Below, one piece after another: positions 18,201 through 25,908 of a stretch of 38,554 bases of DNA. The notes under the pieces are model-generated. The model was not told the origin of the DNA and did no database searches. It was given only the letters and a program-made list of their open reading frames with translations. Source of the DNA: Rhodospirillales bacterium (GTDB lineage Bacteria > Pseudomonadota > Alphaproteobacteria > Reyranellales > Reyranellaceae); the NCBI GenBank assembly GCA_003153415.1, contig PLYQ01000169.1:4500-43053 (forward strand). Reading direction: 5' to 3'. How positions within the stretch are numbered: position 1 is the stretch's first letter; the number at the start of each line of letters is the position of its first letter. Made by a program: the position numbers and the translations under genes.

Positions 18201-18959
18201 ATGGACGGCGCGCCGATCATCGTCGCCGAAGGCGTGTCGAAGAAGTTCGGCGACAACCAGGTGCTGACGCGTGTCTCCCTGCCGGTGAAGGAGCGCGACG
18301 TGGTCTGCATCGTAGGTCCGAGCGGCTCGGGCAAGACCACTTTGTTGCGTTGCCTTGCCCTGCTCGAAACACCGAGCGAAGGCCGCATCGTCATGCAGGG
18401 CGTGCCGATCTCGACGCCGCAACCCAATGCCGAGATCAAGGCCGCCGGCCGCGCCGTGCGCTCCGACATCGGCATGGTCTTCCAGCATTTCAATCTGTGG
18501 CCGCATATGTCGGTGCTGGAAAACCTGATCGAGGCGCCGTTGCGCGCCAAGCGCCTGCCGCGTGAGGAGGCGATCGCTATCGCCGAGAGACTCCTGGCCA
18601 AGGTCGACCTCGCCGACAAGCGCGACGCCTATCCGGCGCGCCTATCGGGTGGCCAACAACAACGTGTGGCGATCGCAAGAGCGCTTGCCATGTCGCCCAA
18701 GGTGCTGCTGTTCGACGAAGCGACCAGCGCGCTCGATCCCGAACTGCGCCGCGAGGTGCTGTTGGTCATGCGTCAGCTCGCGAGCGAAGGCATGACCATG
18801 CTGGTGGTCACTCACGAAATGGGCTTCGCGCGCCATGTCGGTACGCGCACCGTGTTTATGGATCGCGGCGAGATCGTCGAGGAGGCGCCAGGGGCTGCCT
18901 TCTTCGACACGCCCAAGACCGAGCGTGCGCGCCGATTCCTGCAACAGTTCGAAGACTGA
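18201..18959 (+). CDS. Polar amino acid ABC transporter ATPase
   Basis: Cytosolic ATPase of a GlnQ/HisP-type importer, 252 residues. Walker A GPSGSGKTT is near 39-47, the Q-loop in IGMVFQHFNLWPHMSV, signature LSGGQQQRVAIARALA near 150, Walker B VLLFDEATSALD near 172, and the switch His in VVTHEM. GGGAGG is 8-9 nt before ATG 18201. First gene of a run with a binding protein 12 nt and a permease 834 nt downstream. It is the only ABC ATPase in the window, so it might also serve the aap genes 7 kb away, which lack one. Confidence 0.95.
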   Translation: MDGAPIIVAEGVSKKFGDNQVLTRVSLPVKERDVVCIVGPSGSGKTTLLRCLALLETPSEGRIVMQGVPISTPQPNAEIKAAGRAVRSDIGMVFQHFNLWPHMSVLENLIEAPLRAKRLPREEAIAIAERLLAKVDLADKRDAYPARLSGGQQQRVAIARALAMSPKVLLFDEATSALDPELRREVLLVMRQLASEGMTMLVVTHEMGFARHVGTRTVFMDRGEIVEEAPGAAFFDTPKTERARRFLQQFED

Positions 18960-18971
18960 AGGGAGATTGAC

Positions 18972-19778
18972 ATGGGTGTCATGAGATTACTGGGAGCGCT
19001 CGCCTTGGCAGGCACCTTCGGCCTGATGGCGGCGACGGGCGTCGACGCGCAGCAGACGCAGTCGCGGCTTTTCGAGGTGACCAAGAGCAAGAAGCTCCGG
19101 GTCTGCCAGTTCCCGCTCTACTACTCGATCTCGTTCCGCAATCCCAAGACCGGCAAGATCGAGGGCATCGACGCCGATCTCGCCGAAGAGCTGGCCAAGG
19201 AGCTCGACGCCAAGCTCGAGATCGTCGAGTCGAGCTTCGGCAGCTTCATTGCCGATCTTCAATCCGGCAAATGCGAGATCGGCATGTTCGGCGTCGGCGC
19301 GACCTTGAAGCGCGCCCAGGCCGTCGAGTTCTCCCACCCTTATCTCATCACCAACATCTATGCCGTGACGCGCAAGGACAGCAAGATCAAGAAGTGGGAG
19401 GACATGGACCAGAAGGGCGTCAAGGCCGCCGTGTCACTCGGCAGCTATATCGAGACCTTCATGAAGGGCTATCTGAAGAATGCCGAAGTCGTCTCCGTGG
19501 CGCCGCCCAACACGCGCGAGGCCGAGCTGGTGGCCCAGCGCGTCGACGTCATCATGACCGACTTTCCGACGGCGATTAAGGTCACCGACGAGTTCGACTG
19601 GGCGACCTACATCCTGCCAGCTGAGAAACTCGCGATCACACCCTATGCCTACGTGGTGCCGCCGGGCGACCAGATCTGGCTGAACTACATCGACCTGTTC
19701 GTCGACACCATCAAGCTCGACGGAAGGCTGTTGAAGTACGCCAAGAAGCACAAGCTCGATCCGATCGTCGCGCCGTAA
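18972..19778 (+). CDS. Polar amino acid ABC transporter substrate-binding protein
   Basis: Periplasmic receptor (SBP_bac_3), 268 residues, with a signal peptide ending about VDAQ (residue 27). The mature start VTKSKKLRVCQFPLYYSISF leads to EGIDADLAEELAKELDAKLE and the hinge EFSHPYLITNIYAVTR. The ligand-binding Asp is in QRVDVIMTDFPTAIK. GGGAG lies 7 nt before ATG 18972. The expected ligand is a polar amino acid or a guanidino compound, the latter only because a ureohydrolase homologue follows in the operon. Confidence 0.93.
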   Translation: MGVMRLLGALALAGTFGLMAATGVDAQQTQSRLFEVTKSKKLRVCQFPLYYSISFRNPKTGKIEGIDADLAEELAKELDAKLEIVESSFGSFIADLQSGKCEIGMFGVGATLKRAQAVEFSHPYLITNIYAVTRKDSKIKKWEDMDQKGVKAAVSLGSYIETFMKGYLKNAEVVSVAPPNTREAELVAQRVDVIMTDFPTAIKVTDEFDWATYILPAEKLAITPYAYVVPPGDQIWLNYIDLFVDTIKLDGRLLKYAKKHKLDPIVAP

Positions 19779-19793
19779 GAGCTGTTGCGCTCG

Positions 19794-20459
19794 ATGTTCA
19801 AGTACCAGTTCCGCTGGGACACGGTCTTCGGCAGCTTCGACTTCCTGATGTCGGGGCTGCAGATGACGTTGATCGTCTCGGCGATCACCCTGGTGCTGGC
19901 GATGATCTTCGGGCTGATCATCGCATTGTTCGACATGTCGCCCTGGCGGATCTTGCGCTGGATCGGCATCACCTTCGGCGAGATCGTACGCAACACGCCG
20001 ATCCTGGTGCAGCTCTTATGGGTCTATTACGTGCTGCCGATTGTGTTCAACGTGCGCATCGAATCGCTGGTGGCGCTGATCATCGGGCTGTCAGTCTATC
20101 AGGCCGCCTTCATCTCCGAAGTCTATCGTTCGGGCATCCAGAGTGTGCCCAAGGGCCACACCGAGGCAGCCCAGGTGCTGGGCCTGTCGCCGCTGCAGTC
20201 GTTCCGCCGCATCGTGCTGCCGCAGGCCATCCGCATGACCCTGCCGCCGCTGGCCTCCAACTTCGTTCAGCTCATTAAGTTCTCCTCGCTGGGGGCGGTG
20301 ATCTCGGTGAGCGAGATCACGCGGCGCGGCATGGAGCTGTCGGCCAGCAACTTCCGGCCGCTCGAGACCTTCACCTTCATCGCCGTCGTCTACTTCTTCA
20401 TCTGCTGGCCGCTCGCCATGGGCATCCGCCTGTGGGAGCGTCGCCTGCAAAGCCGCTGA
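19794..20459 (+). CDS. Polar amino acid ABC transporter permease
   Basis: Inner membrane subunit of 221 residues, His/Glu/Gln/Arg permease type, with about five helices. The EAA loop SVPKGHTEAAQVLGLSPLQS contacts the ATPase. As the only permease gene of the cluster it probably forms a homodimer. ATG 19794 starts MFKYQFRWDTVFG; a TTG at 19785 is too close to the weak AAGAG site. The ureohydrolase-like gene begins 16 nt after its stop. Confidence 0.93.
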   Translation: MFKYQFRWDTVFGSFDFLMSGLQMTLIVSAITLVLAMIFGLIIALFDMSPWRILRWIGITFGEIVRNTPILVQLLWVYYVLPIVFNVRIESLVALIIGLSVYQAAFISEVYRSGIQSVPKGHTEAAQVLGLSPLQSFRRIVLPQAIRMTLPPLASNFVQLIKFSSLGAVISVSEITRRGMELSASNFRPLETFTFIAVVYFFICWPLAMGIRLWERRLQSR

Positions 20460-20475
20460 TCACGGAGCAATGGAC

Positions 20476-21423
20476 ATGGACCGCCCAGGGGAAAAACTTT
20501 CGGACGCCGACCTCTTCACCTCGCCCATGACCTTCATGGGCGCGCCCTACGGCCGGCCGGGAACTGCCAACAAGGCCGCGATCCTGGGCATTCCCTTCGA
20601 CTGCGGTACCAACATGCGGATCGGCGCGCGCGGCGGCCCCGACTCGGTGCGCCAGCAATCGGCCCTGATGCGCCGCTTCAATCCGACCAGCGCCGACTTC
20701 GATCCGGTGGCGGCGCTGGGCCTGGTCGATTGCGGCAACGTCAAGCTCACGCCCAGCAAGATCGTCGATGCCTTCGAACGCACCGAGCAGGCGGTCGATC
20801 GCATCGTGCAGGCCGGCGCCGTGCCCGTCACGATCGGCGGCGACGGCTCGGTCACCGTCCCGGTCGCGCGCGCCGTCGGCAAGAAGTACCCCAAGATGGC
20901 GGCGCTCCACATCGACTCGCACACCGATTCCTATCCCTACGGCGAGGACGAGAAGTACAACTCCGCCACCCAGTTCACCCACGTGGCCGAAGAGGGCCTG
21001 GTCGATCCGGAGTTCTCCTGGCATGTCGGCATCCGCAGCACGACCTATGCGCAAGGCGTCGTGCCGCGCGCCATGAGTCTCGGCTACAAGGTCGTCTCGC
21101 TCGACGAGCTGATCCGCGGCGGCTTCGCCCAGCGCATGGCCGAGTTCCGCGACAAGGTGGGCAAACGGCCGGTCTATCTCTGCTTCGACATGGACGTGTT
21201 CGATCCGTCCTGCGCGCCGGGCGTCTGCACGCCGTCGTGGGGCGGCCTCTCCGCGCGCGAGGGGATCGACCTGCTGCGCTGCCTGGGCGACCTCAACATC
21301 GTGGCAGTCGACGTCAACACCGTGAGCCCGCCGCAGGATGTCAACGGCATGGCCGCCCACCTCTGCGCCCACGTAATCTACGAGACGCTGGTGCTGCTCG
21401 CTCGTCAGATGAAGCTCGCATGA
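20476..21423 (+). CDS. Ureohydrolase-superfamily protein with altered active site
   Basis: Arginase/agmatinase fold, 315 residues. Agmatinases split a guanidino group to urea and amine at a two-manganese site. Metal-site motifs D147-S-H149-T-D151 and D238-M-D240-V-F-D-P are intact. However, the usual GGDHS reads GGDGS with Gly124 replacing the metal-ligand His. The Glu of the late EV(S/N)P motif, which holds the guanidinium, is Thr282 in NTVSPPQD. It is therefore not a standard agmatinase and may act on another amide or be regulatory. Start: GGAG lies 8 nt before ATG 20476 but only 2 nt before ATG 20470. Coupled to the Bug gene by an ATGA overlap. Confidence 0.88.
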   Translation: MDRPGEKLSDADLFTSPMTFMGAPYGRPGTANKAAILGIPFDCGTNMRIGARGGPDSVRQQSALMRRFNPTSADFDPVAALGLVDCGNVKLTPSKIVDAFERTEQAVDRIVQAGAVPVTIGGDGSVTVPVARAVGKKYPKMAALHIDSHTDSYPYGEDEKYNSATQFTHVAEEGLVDPEFSWHVGIRSTTYAQGVVPRAMSLGYKVVSLDELIRGGFAQRMAEFRDKVGKRPVYLCFDMDVFDPSCAPGVCTPSWGGLSAREGIDLLRCLGDLNIVAVDVNTVSPPQDVNGMAAHLCAHVIYETLVLLARQMKLA

Positions 21424-22372
21424 GGTGCCTCACCGTCATCCTCGCCGTCCTGCTCTCGCTCGGTGTGCCGGCGCGCGCCGACTATCCGGAAAGGCCGATC
21501 CGTCTCGTCGTGCCCTTCCCGCCCGGCGGCGTCACCGACGTGGTGGCGCGGCTGATGGCCGACCGGCTGACGGCGGAGCTCGGCCAGCAGGTGGTCGTCG
21601 ACAACAAGGCAGGTGCGGGCGGCGTGATCGGCACGGAAATCGTGGCCAAAGCGGCACCTGACGGCTACACGCTGCTGCTCACCACGCCCAGCCACACCAT
21701 CCACCCGGCCTTCCGCGCCTCGCTACCCTACGACACCGAGAAGGACCTGCAGCCGGTCTCGGTCGTGGGCCGGGTGCCGATGCTGCTGGTCAGCCATCCC
21801 TCGCAACCCTTCACCACCTCCAGGGCTTCATCGAGACGGCCAAGAAGAACCCCGGCAAGCTCAACGTCGGTTCGGCCGGCACCGGCACGCTGCCGCACCT
21901 CACGCTGGAACTGATCATGCTCAAGACCGGCATGCAGGTGACCAACGTGCCCTATCGTGGCGCGGCACCCGCGCTCGGCGACCTGGTAGCGGGCCAGGTC
22001 CAGCTCAAGCTCGACAACTACACGACCTCGGGCCAGCTCATCGCCGACCGCAAATTGAACGCGCTGACCGTTACCAGCCCGAAGCGCTTGCGCCAACTTC
22101 CCGACGTGCCAACGGTCGCCGAGACGATTCCAGGGTTCGAAGGCTATCTCTGGATGGGCCTCATGGCGCCGGGCGGCACGTCGCAACCGATCGTCGACAA
22201 ACTCGCTGCGGCAGCCCGGAAGATCGTGGCCTCACCAAACGTCCAGGCGCGCTTCGACAAGGACGGCGTCGAGTCGGTAGGCGGCAGCCCGGACGACTTC
22301 CGCGCGCTGATCAGCCGCGAGATCGCGCAATGGCGCGAGCTCGCCCGCAACACCAACATCACCGTCGATTAG
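21420..22372 (+). pseudogene. Bug/TctC-type substrate-binding protein, frameshifted
   Basis: Tripartite tricarboxylate transporter receptors bind carboxylates in the periplasm. The first frame from ATG 21420 gives a signal peptide (cleavage near PARA), then DYPERPIRLVVPFPPGG, IGTEIVAKAAPDGYTLLLT and LPYDTEKDLQPVSVV. Near 21816-21822, after PFTT, the frame must change by one lost base to continue LQGFIETAKKNPGKLNVGSA. It then runs in the other frame through NVPYRGAAPALGDLVAGQVQ to the stop at 22372. Both halves together make a full-length protein of about 317 residues. Either a recent inactivation or a single sequencing error; the second half still looks fully conserved. Confidence 0.85.
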
Positions 22373-22387
22373 GCCGCTGACAGCGGC
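22373..22387. terminator. Short hairpin between convergent genes
   Basis: GCCGCT-GAC-AGCGGC lies between the Bug stop and the stop of the convergent hydrolase gene. The stem is 6 bp with no T-run, so any terminator role is weak. Confidence 0.3.
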
Positions 22388-23175
22388 TAGCGCAGATATT
22401 TCTCGAAGAACGCCTTGGTGCGCGCCTCGGCGTCGGGCGCAGCGGAAGGTTCGTATGCCAGGCGATGCGTCGAGCCGTTGGCGCCCGGCACGGTGCGGTT
22501 GGGGGCCACTGAGTCGAAGGAGTGATAGGCGTTGGGATAGTAGACCGTCTCGACCAGATCGGGCCGCGTGAATCCCGCAGCCTGCAGGCGTCGACAATTG
22601 TCGGCCAGCGTCCAGTCGTCCTTGTCGCCGATCAGGATGAGCAGCGGCACATCGACGTTGCTGTCGAACTGCGCCTGGCAGGACGGGTAGTAGGCGACGC
22701 CGGCGCGCAATCCGTGCTGCGCCAGGCCATAGCTCTTCTGCACGGCACGCACCGTCGTCCAACCGCCATGGCTGTGGCCGATCAGGCCGAGGTGGTTCTT
22801 TTGCACGAAGGGCTGGGCATTGAGAAAGTCGAGCGCACCCGCCACGTCGGCCACGCGCATGTTGCCACTGACCACGCCTCCTTTGGTGCAGACCGACTTC
22901 TCGCCACGCGGGCCAAACGAGTCGGGCGCCACCGTCACGTAACCCCAGCTTGCCAGCAGTTTGCCCCAGACCGTGGTGTGGTCGTTGACGCCGGCGCAGC
23001 TGTGCGCCAGCACGATCGCGGGAAACGGGCCGGCGCCGCTCGGTCGATAGAGCCAGCCGCTGATCTCCGGGCCGGCCGGGGCGCTTCCCACAGCGACGCT
23101 GGGGAAACGCACGGTCTGCGCTTCCGCACCGTGGATGCACAGCGCAGCGAGGAAGATCGCAAGAAACCAGCGCAT
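22387..23175 (-). CDS. Secreted dienelactone-hydrolase-family protein
   Basis: 262 residues with a signal peptide (MRWFLAIFLAALCIHGAEAQ, cleavage after AEA). The alpha/beta hydrolase core has VLAHSCAGVNDH near the oxyanion hole and GHSHGGWTT with the nucleophile Ser. The acid is in LIGDKDDWT and the His in NAYHSFD. The late His-Ser-Phe-Asp arrangement is typical of dienelactone hydrolases, where the nucleophile is usually Cys; a Ser here suggests an esterase. Located in the periplasm. Divergent from the EthD gene by 34 bp. The substrate is unknown. Confidence 0.87.
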   Translation of the reverse strand: MRWFLAIFLAALCIHGAEAQTVRFPSVAVGSAPAGPEISGWLYRPSGAGPFPAIVLAHSCAGVNDHTTVWGKLLASWGYVTVAPDSFGPRGEKSVCTKGGVVSGNMRVADVAGALDFLNAQPFVQKNHLGLIGHSHGGWTTVRAVQKSYGLAQHGLRAGVAYYPSCQAQFDSNVDVPLLILIGDKDDWTLADNCRRLQAAGFTRPDLVETVYYPNAYHSFDSVAPNRTVPGANGSTHRLAYEPSAAPDAEARTKAFFEKYLR

Positions 23176-23209
23176 GCGTCATAATACGCGACGGAGGAGA
23201 CACATCAAC

Positions 23210-23545
23210 ATGATCAAGACAGTCGGACTGCTGACGCGCAAGCAGGGCTGGACGCACGAGCAGTTCATGACGCACTGGGTCGAGATCCACGCCCCGCTGG
23301 CGCACGCCGTGCCCGGCCTGCGCCGCTACGTGCAGAACCACATTCACGGCGAGCGCACGCGTCCCGATATTCCGGCGACTGAGGTCGAGATCGACGGCGT
23401 GGCCGAGCTGTGGTTCGACGACGCAGCCGCTCTCCAGAAAGCAGCGCAATCGCCCGAGATGCAGGCCTTGCACGCCGACGGCGCCCAATTCATCGGCCGC
23501 ATCAAGAGCTACACGGTCGAGGAAAAGATCGTCGTCGGCAGCTGA
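23210..23545 (+). CDS. EthD-domain protein
   Basis: 111 residues, one ferredoxin-like EthD domain. It begins MIKTVGLLTRKQGWTHEQF, with the characteristic HWVEIHAPLAHAVPGLRRYV at about 23-42 and a late MQALHADGAQFIGRIKSY. EthD proteins occur beside ether- and ester-degrading oxygenases and hydrolases, but their chemistry is poorly known. GGAGGA lies about 10 nt before ATG 23210; the longer frame to 23135 has no ribosome site. The amidohydrolase starts 15 nt after its stop, so the two are one operon. Confidence 0.88.
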   Translation: MIKTVGLLTRKQGWTHEQFMTHWVEIHAPLAHAVPGLRRYVQNHIHGERTRPDIPATEVEIDGVAELWFDDAAALQKAAQSPEMQALHADGAQFIGRIKSYTVEEKIVVGS

Positions 23546-23560
23546 CGGAGGAAGACCAGG

Positions 23561-25246
23561 ATGTTCGACCTGCTCATCAAGGACGCGGAGATCTTCGACG
23601 GCTCGGGCGCCCAGCCGGTGCACGGCGACGTCGGCGTCAGCGGCGGCAAGATCGCGGCGGTCGGCGGCAAACTGGGCGCGGCCAAGGCGACCGTGAAGGC
23701 CGAGGGCCTGGCACTCGCCCCCGGCATCATCGATGGCCACACCCACTACGACGCGCAGATCACCTGGGATCCCTTCGTCGATCCTTCGCCGGCACTCGGC
23801 GTCACCACGGCGATCCTGGGCAATTGCGGCTTCACCATAGCGCCCTGCCGGCCGGCCGATCGCGATCTTACCCTGCGCCACCTCACGCACGTCGAGGGCA
23901 TGTCGCTCGACGCTTTGCGCGCCGGCGTGCGCTGGGAGTTCGAGAGCTTCCCGCAGTATCTCGACATGCTCACGAGGCTAGGCGTCGGCCCCAACGTCGC
24001 CTGCTTCTCCGGCCATTCCTCGGTGCGCACCTGGGTGATGGGCGAGGAGGCCACGCAACGCGTCGCCACCGACGAGGAGGTCGTCAAGATGGCGGCCCTC
24101 GTGCGCGAGGCGATGGCGGCGGGCGCGGTCGGCTTCGCTTCCTCGACAGCCGAGGCGCACAACGGAGAGGGCGGCCTGCCCATGCCGTCGCGCCTGGCCG
24201 ACGACAGGGAGCTGCGTGCGTTGGTCAACGCGATGGGCGAGAGCCGCGCCGGCGTCTACATGCTGACGCGCGGTGCGAAGACCTCGATCCCCTACCTCGA
24301 GGAGCTGGCCGCCGAGATCAAGCGCCCGGTGGTGATCGCCGCCCTCTTCCACTCCAACACCAACCCGACCGCGGCCTTCACGACTCTTGACCAGGTGAAC
24401 GCGGCCCGCGGTCGAGGCCACCAACTCGTGGCGCAAACCTCGTGCTGCCCGCTCAGCATGGATTTCACTTTCAAGAGCCCGTACCTGTTCGAAAGCATGA
24501 AGTCGTGGAAGGCGGCCATGGCCGCGCACGGCGAGGCCGAACTGAAGGCCGTCTATCGCGATCCGGCGTGGCGCGCGGCGGTGAAGCAGGAACTCGCGGC
24601 CGCGCGCGGCCGGCTGGTGTTCAACGGCGAATGGGACAAACTGTTCGTCGTCGAAGTGGCGAAGCCCGAGAACCAGGCGATGGAAGGCGCGACCTTGGCC
24701 GCGCTCGCGAAGGAAGCCGGCAAGGATCCGCTCGACTTCATCCTCGACTTCGCTTTGTCGGAGAACCTCGACACCGCCTTCGTGGCCCAGCTTCTGCACA
24801 ATGACGAGAAGGCAGTGGCTAAGATCCTCGCCGATCCCAACACCCACATTTCCCTGAGCGACGCTGGCGCGCATCTGACGTTCTTCTGCGATGCCGGCTT
24901 CGGCCTGCATCTGATGGGCCACTGGAGCCGCGATCTCGGCGTGCTCGACCTCGCCCAAGCCGTCCATCGCCTGACCGGCCAGCCGGCCACGCTGTTCGGC
25001 ATCCGCAATCGTGGCCTGGTGCGCGAGGGCTATGCCGCCGACCTGATGCTGTTCGATCCCAGGACCGTCGCCCGCGGCCCCAAGCGCCGCGCCCACGACC
25101 TGCCGTCCGGCGCCGCCCGCCTCACGACCAGCGCCGTCGGCCTGCATGGCGTGTGGATCAACGGCACGCGCGTGGCCGACCAGAAGGGATTCTGCGTCGA
25201 TCCCAAGGCCCGGCCGGGCGAGGTGCTGCGCAATTTTATGTCCTGA
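23561..25246 (+). CDS. N-acyl-D-amino-acid deacylase-type amidohydrolase
   Basis: Cytosolic metal hydrolase of 561 residues in the D-aminoacylase branch of the amidohydrolase superfamily. After a beta-sandwich start (MFDLLIKDAEIFDGSG), GIIDGHTHYDAQ at about 55-66 gives the first metal His pair. GNCGFTIAP near 87-95 is the D-aminoacylase signature. Later metal or catalytic residues are in ALFHSNTN, SCCPLS and SDAGAHLTF. The C-terminal VREGYAADLMLFDP closes the sandwich. GGAGG lies 9 nt before ATG 23561. N-acyl-D-amino acids are the family's usual substrates; the EthD partner hints at a different substrate. Confidence 0.9.
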   Translation: MFDLLIKDAEIFDGSGAQPVHGDVGVSGGKIAAVGGKLGAAKATVKAEGLALAPGIIDGHTHYDAQITWDPFVDPSPALGVTTAILGNCGFTIAPCRPADRDLTLRHLTHVEGMSLDALRAGVRWEFESFPQYLDMLTRLGVGPNVACFSGHSSVRTWVMGEEATQRVATDEEVVKMAALVREAMAAGAVGFASSTAEAHNGEGGLPMPSRLADDRELRALVNAMGESRAGVYMLTRGAKTSIPYLEELAAEIKRPVVIAALFHSNTNPTAAFTTLDQVNAARGRGHQLVAQTSCCPLSMDFTFKSPYLFESMKSWKAAMAAHGEAELKAVYRDPAWRAAVKQELAAARGRLVFNGEWDKLFVVEVAKPENQAMEGATLAALAKEAGKDPLDFILDFALSENLDTAFVAQLLHNDEKAVAKILADPNTHISLSDAGAHLTFFCDAGFGLHLMGHWSRDLGVLDLAQAVHRLTGQPATLFGIRNRGLVREGYAADLMLFDPRTVARGPKRRAHDLPSGAARLTTSAVGLHGVWINGTRVADQKGFCVDPKARPGEVLRNFMS

Positions 25247-25248
25247 AT

Positions 25249-25341
25249 CGTTCCAAATCGTCCCATGCCGTCCCACCCACCTGGGACGGCTCGGATACCA
25301 ATAAAATCTGGCTTTTAGGCGAATCGTCCCAGGTTGGGACG
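25249..25341. repeat. Cluster of CGTCCCA/TGGGACG repeats
   Basis: The 185-bp gap after the amidohydrolase carries three exact CGTCCCA copies (25259, 25269, 25325), two inverted TGGGACG copies (25282, 25335) and one degenerate copy at 25249. Two hairpins result: GCCGTCCCA/TGGGACGGC (25267-25290, 9-bp stem) and CGTCCCA-GGT-TGGGACG (25325-25341). It could terminate the upstream operon or be an operator array for the cupin gene. The rest of the gap to 25431 shows nothing I can name. Confidence 0.55.
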
Positions 25342-25431
25342 CTCACCCCCCCTTCTGCCCGTAGACCGGAAAGGGTCGGGCATTAGAGACCCTCATAAGG
25401 CCGGTGTTGGCCGCCGTGGCATAACCGGGCC

Positions 25432-25908
25432 ATGACCAAGCCCCGCCTCCCCGCCTTCGATCCGAAGGACCTCGCAGAGAGCAACACCACCTCCTATCCG
25501 GAGAAATTCAAGGCGATCAACAGCCGACGCTGGAACCGCCGGCTGGGCGACCATGTCGGCCTCAGCAACTTCGGCGTGAACCTGACACGCATCGAGCCCG
25601 GCGCGCAGTCCTCGGCGCGCCATGCACATGCCCGGCAGGATGAATTCATCTGGGTGGTATCCGGCGAGGTCGTGCTCGAGACCAACGAGGGTCCGCAGAC
25701 GCTGCGGCCCGGCATGTGCGCCGGCTTCGCCGCGGGCTGCGGCAACGCCCACCGCTTCGTCAACAAGACCGACCGGGATGTCATTCTACTGGTGGTCGGT
25801 GACCGCACGCTGTTCGACGAGGTCACCTACCCCGACATCGACAACTACGCCAAGGCCGGCGCCGACGGCAAGTACGTCCACACACGCAAGGACGACACGC
25901 CACATTAA
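25432..25908 (+). CDS. Cupin-domain protein
   Basis: 158 residues, a single cupin barrel. Motif 1, ARHAHARQDEFIWVVSGEV (about 63-81), has the His-x-His and Glu metal ligands. Motif 2, PGMCAGFAAGCGNAHRFVN, has the second-strand His. An intact metal set allows enzyme activity (isomerase, dioxygenase) or sugar/ligand binding; the sequence does not decide. No clear Shine-Dalgarno sequence precedes ATG 25432. Its last 4 nt overlap the end of aapM on the other strand. Confidence 0.88.
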   Translation: MTKPRLPAFDPKDLAESNTTSYPEKFKAINSRRWNRRLGDHVGLSNFGVNLTRIEPGAQSSARHAHARQDEFIWVVSGEVVLETNEGPQTLRPGMCAGFAAGCGNAHRFVNKTDRDVILLVVGDRTLFDEVTYPDIDNYAKAGADGKYVHTRKDDTPH

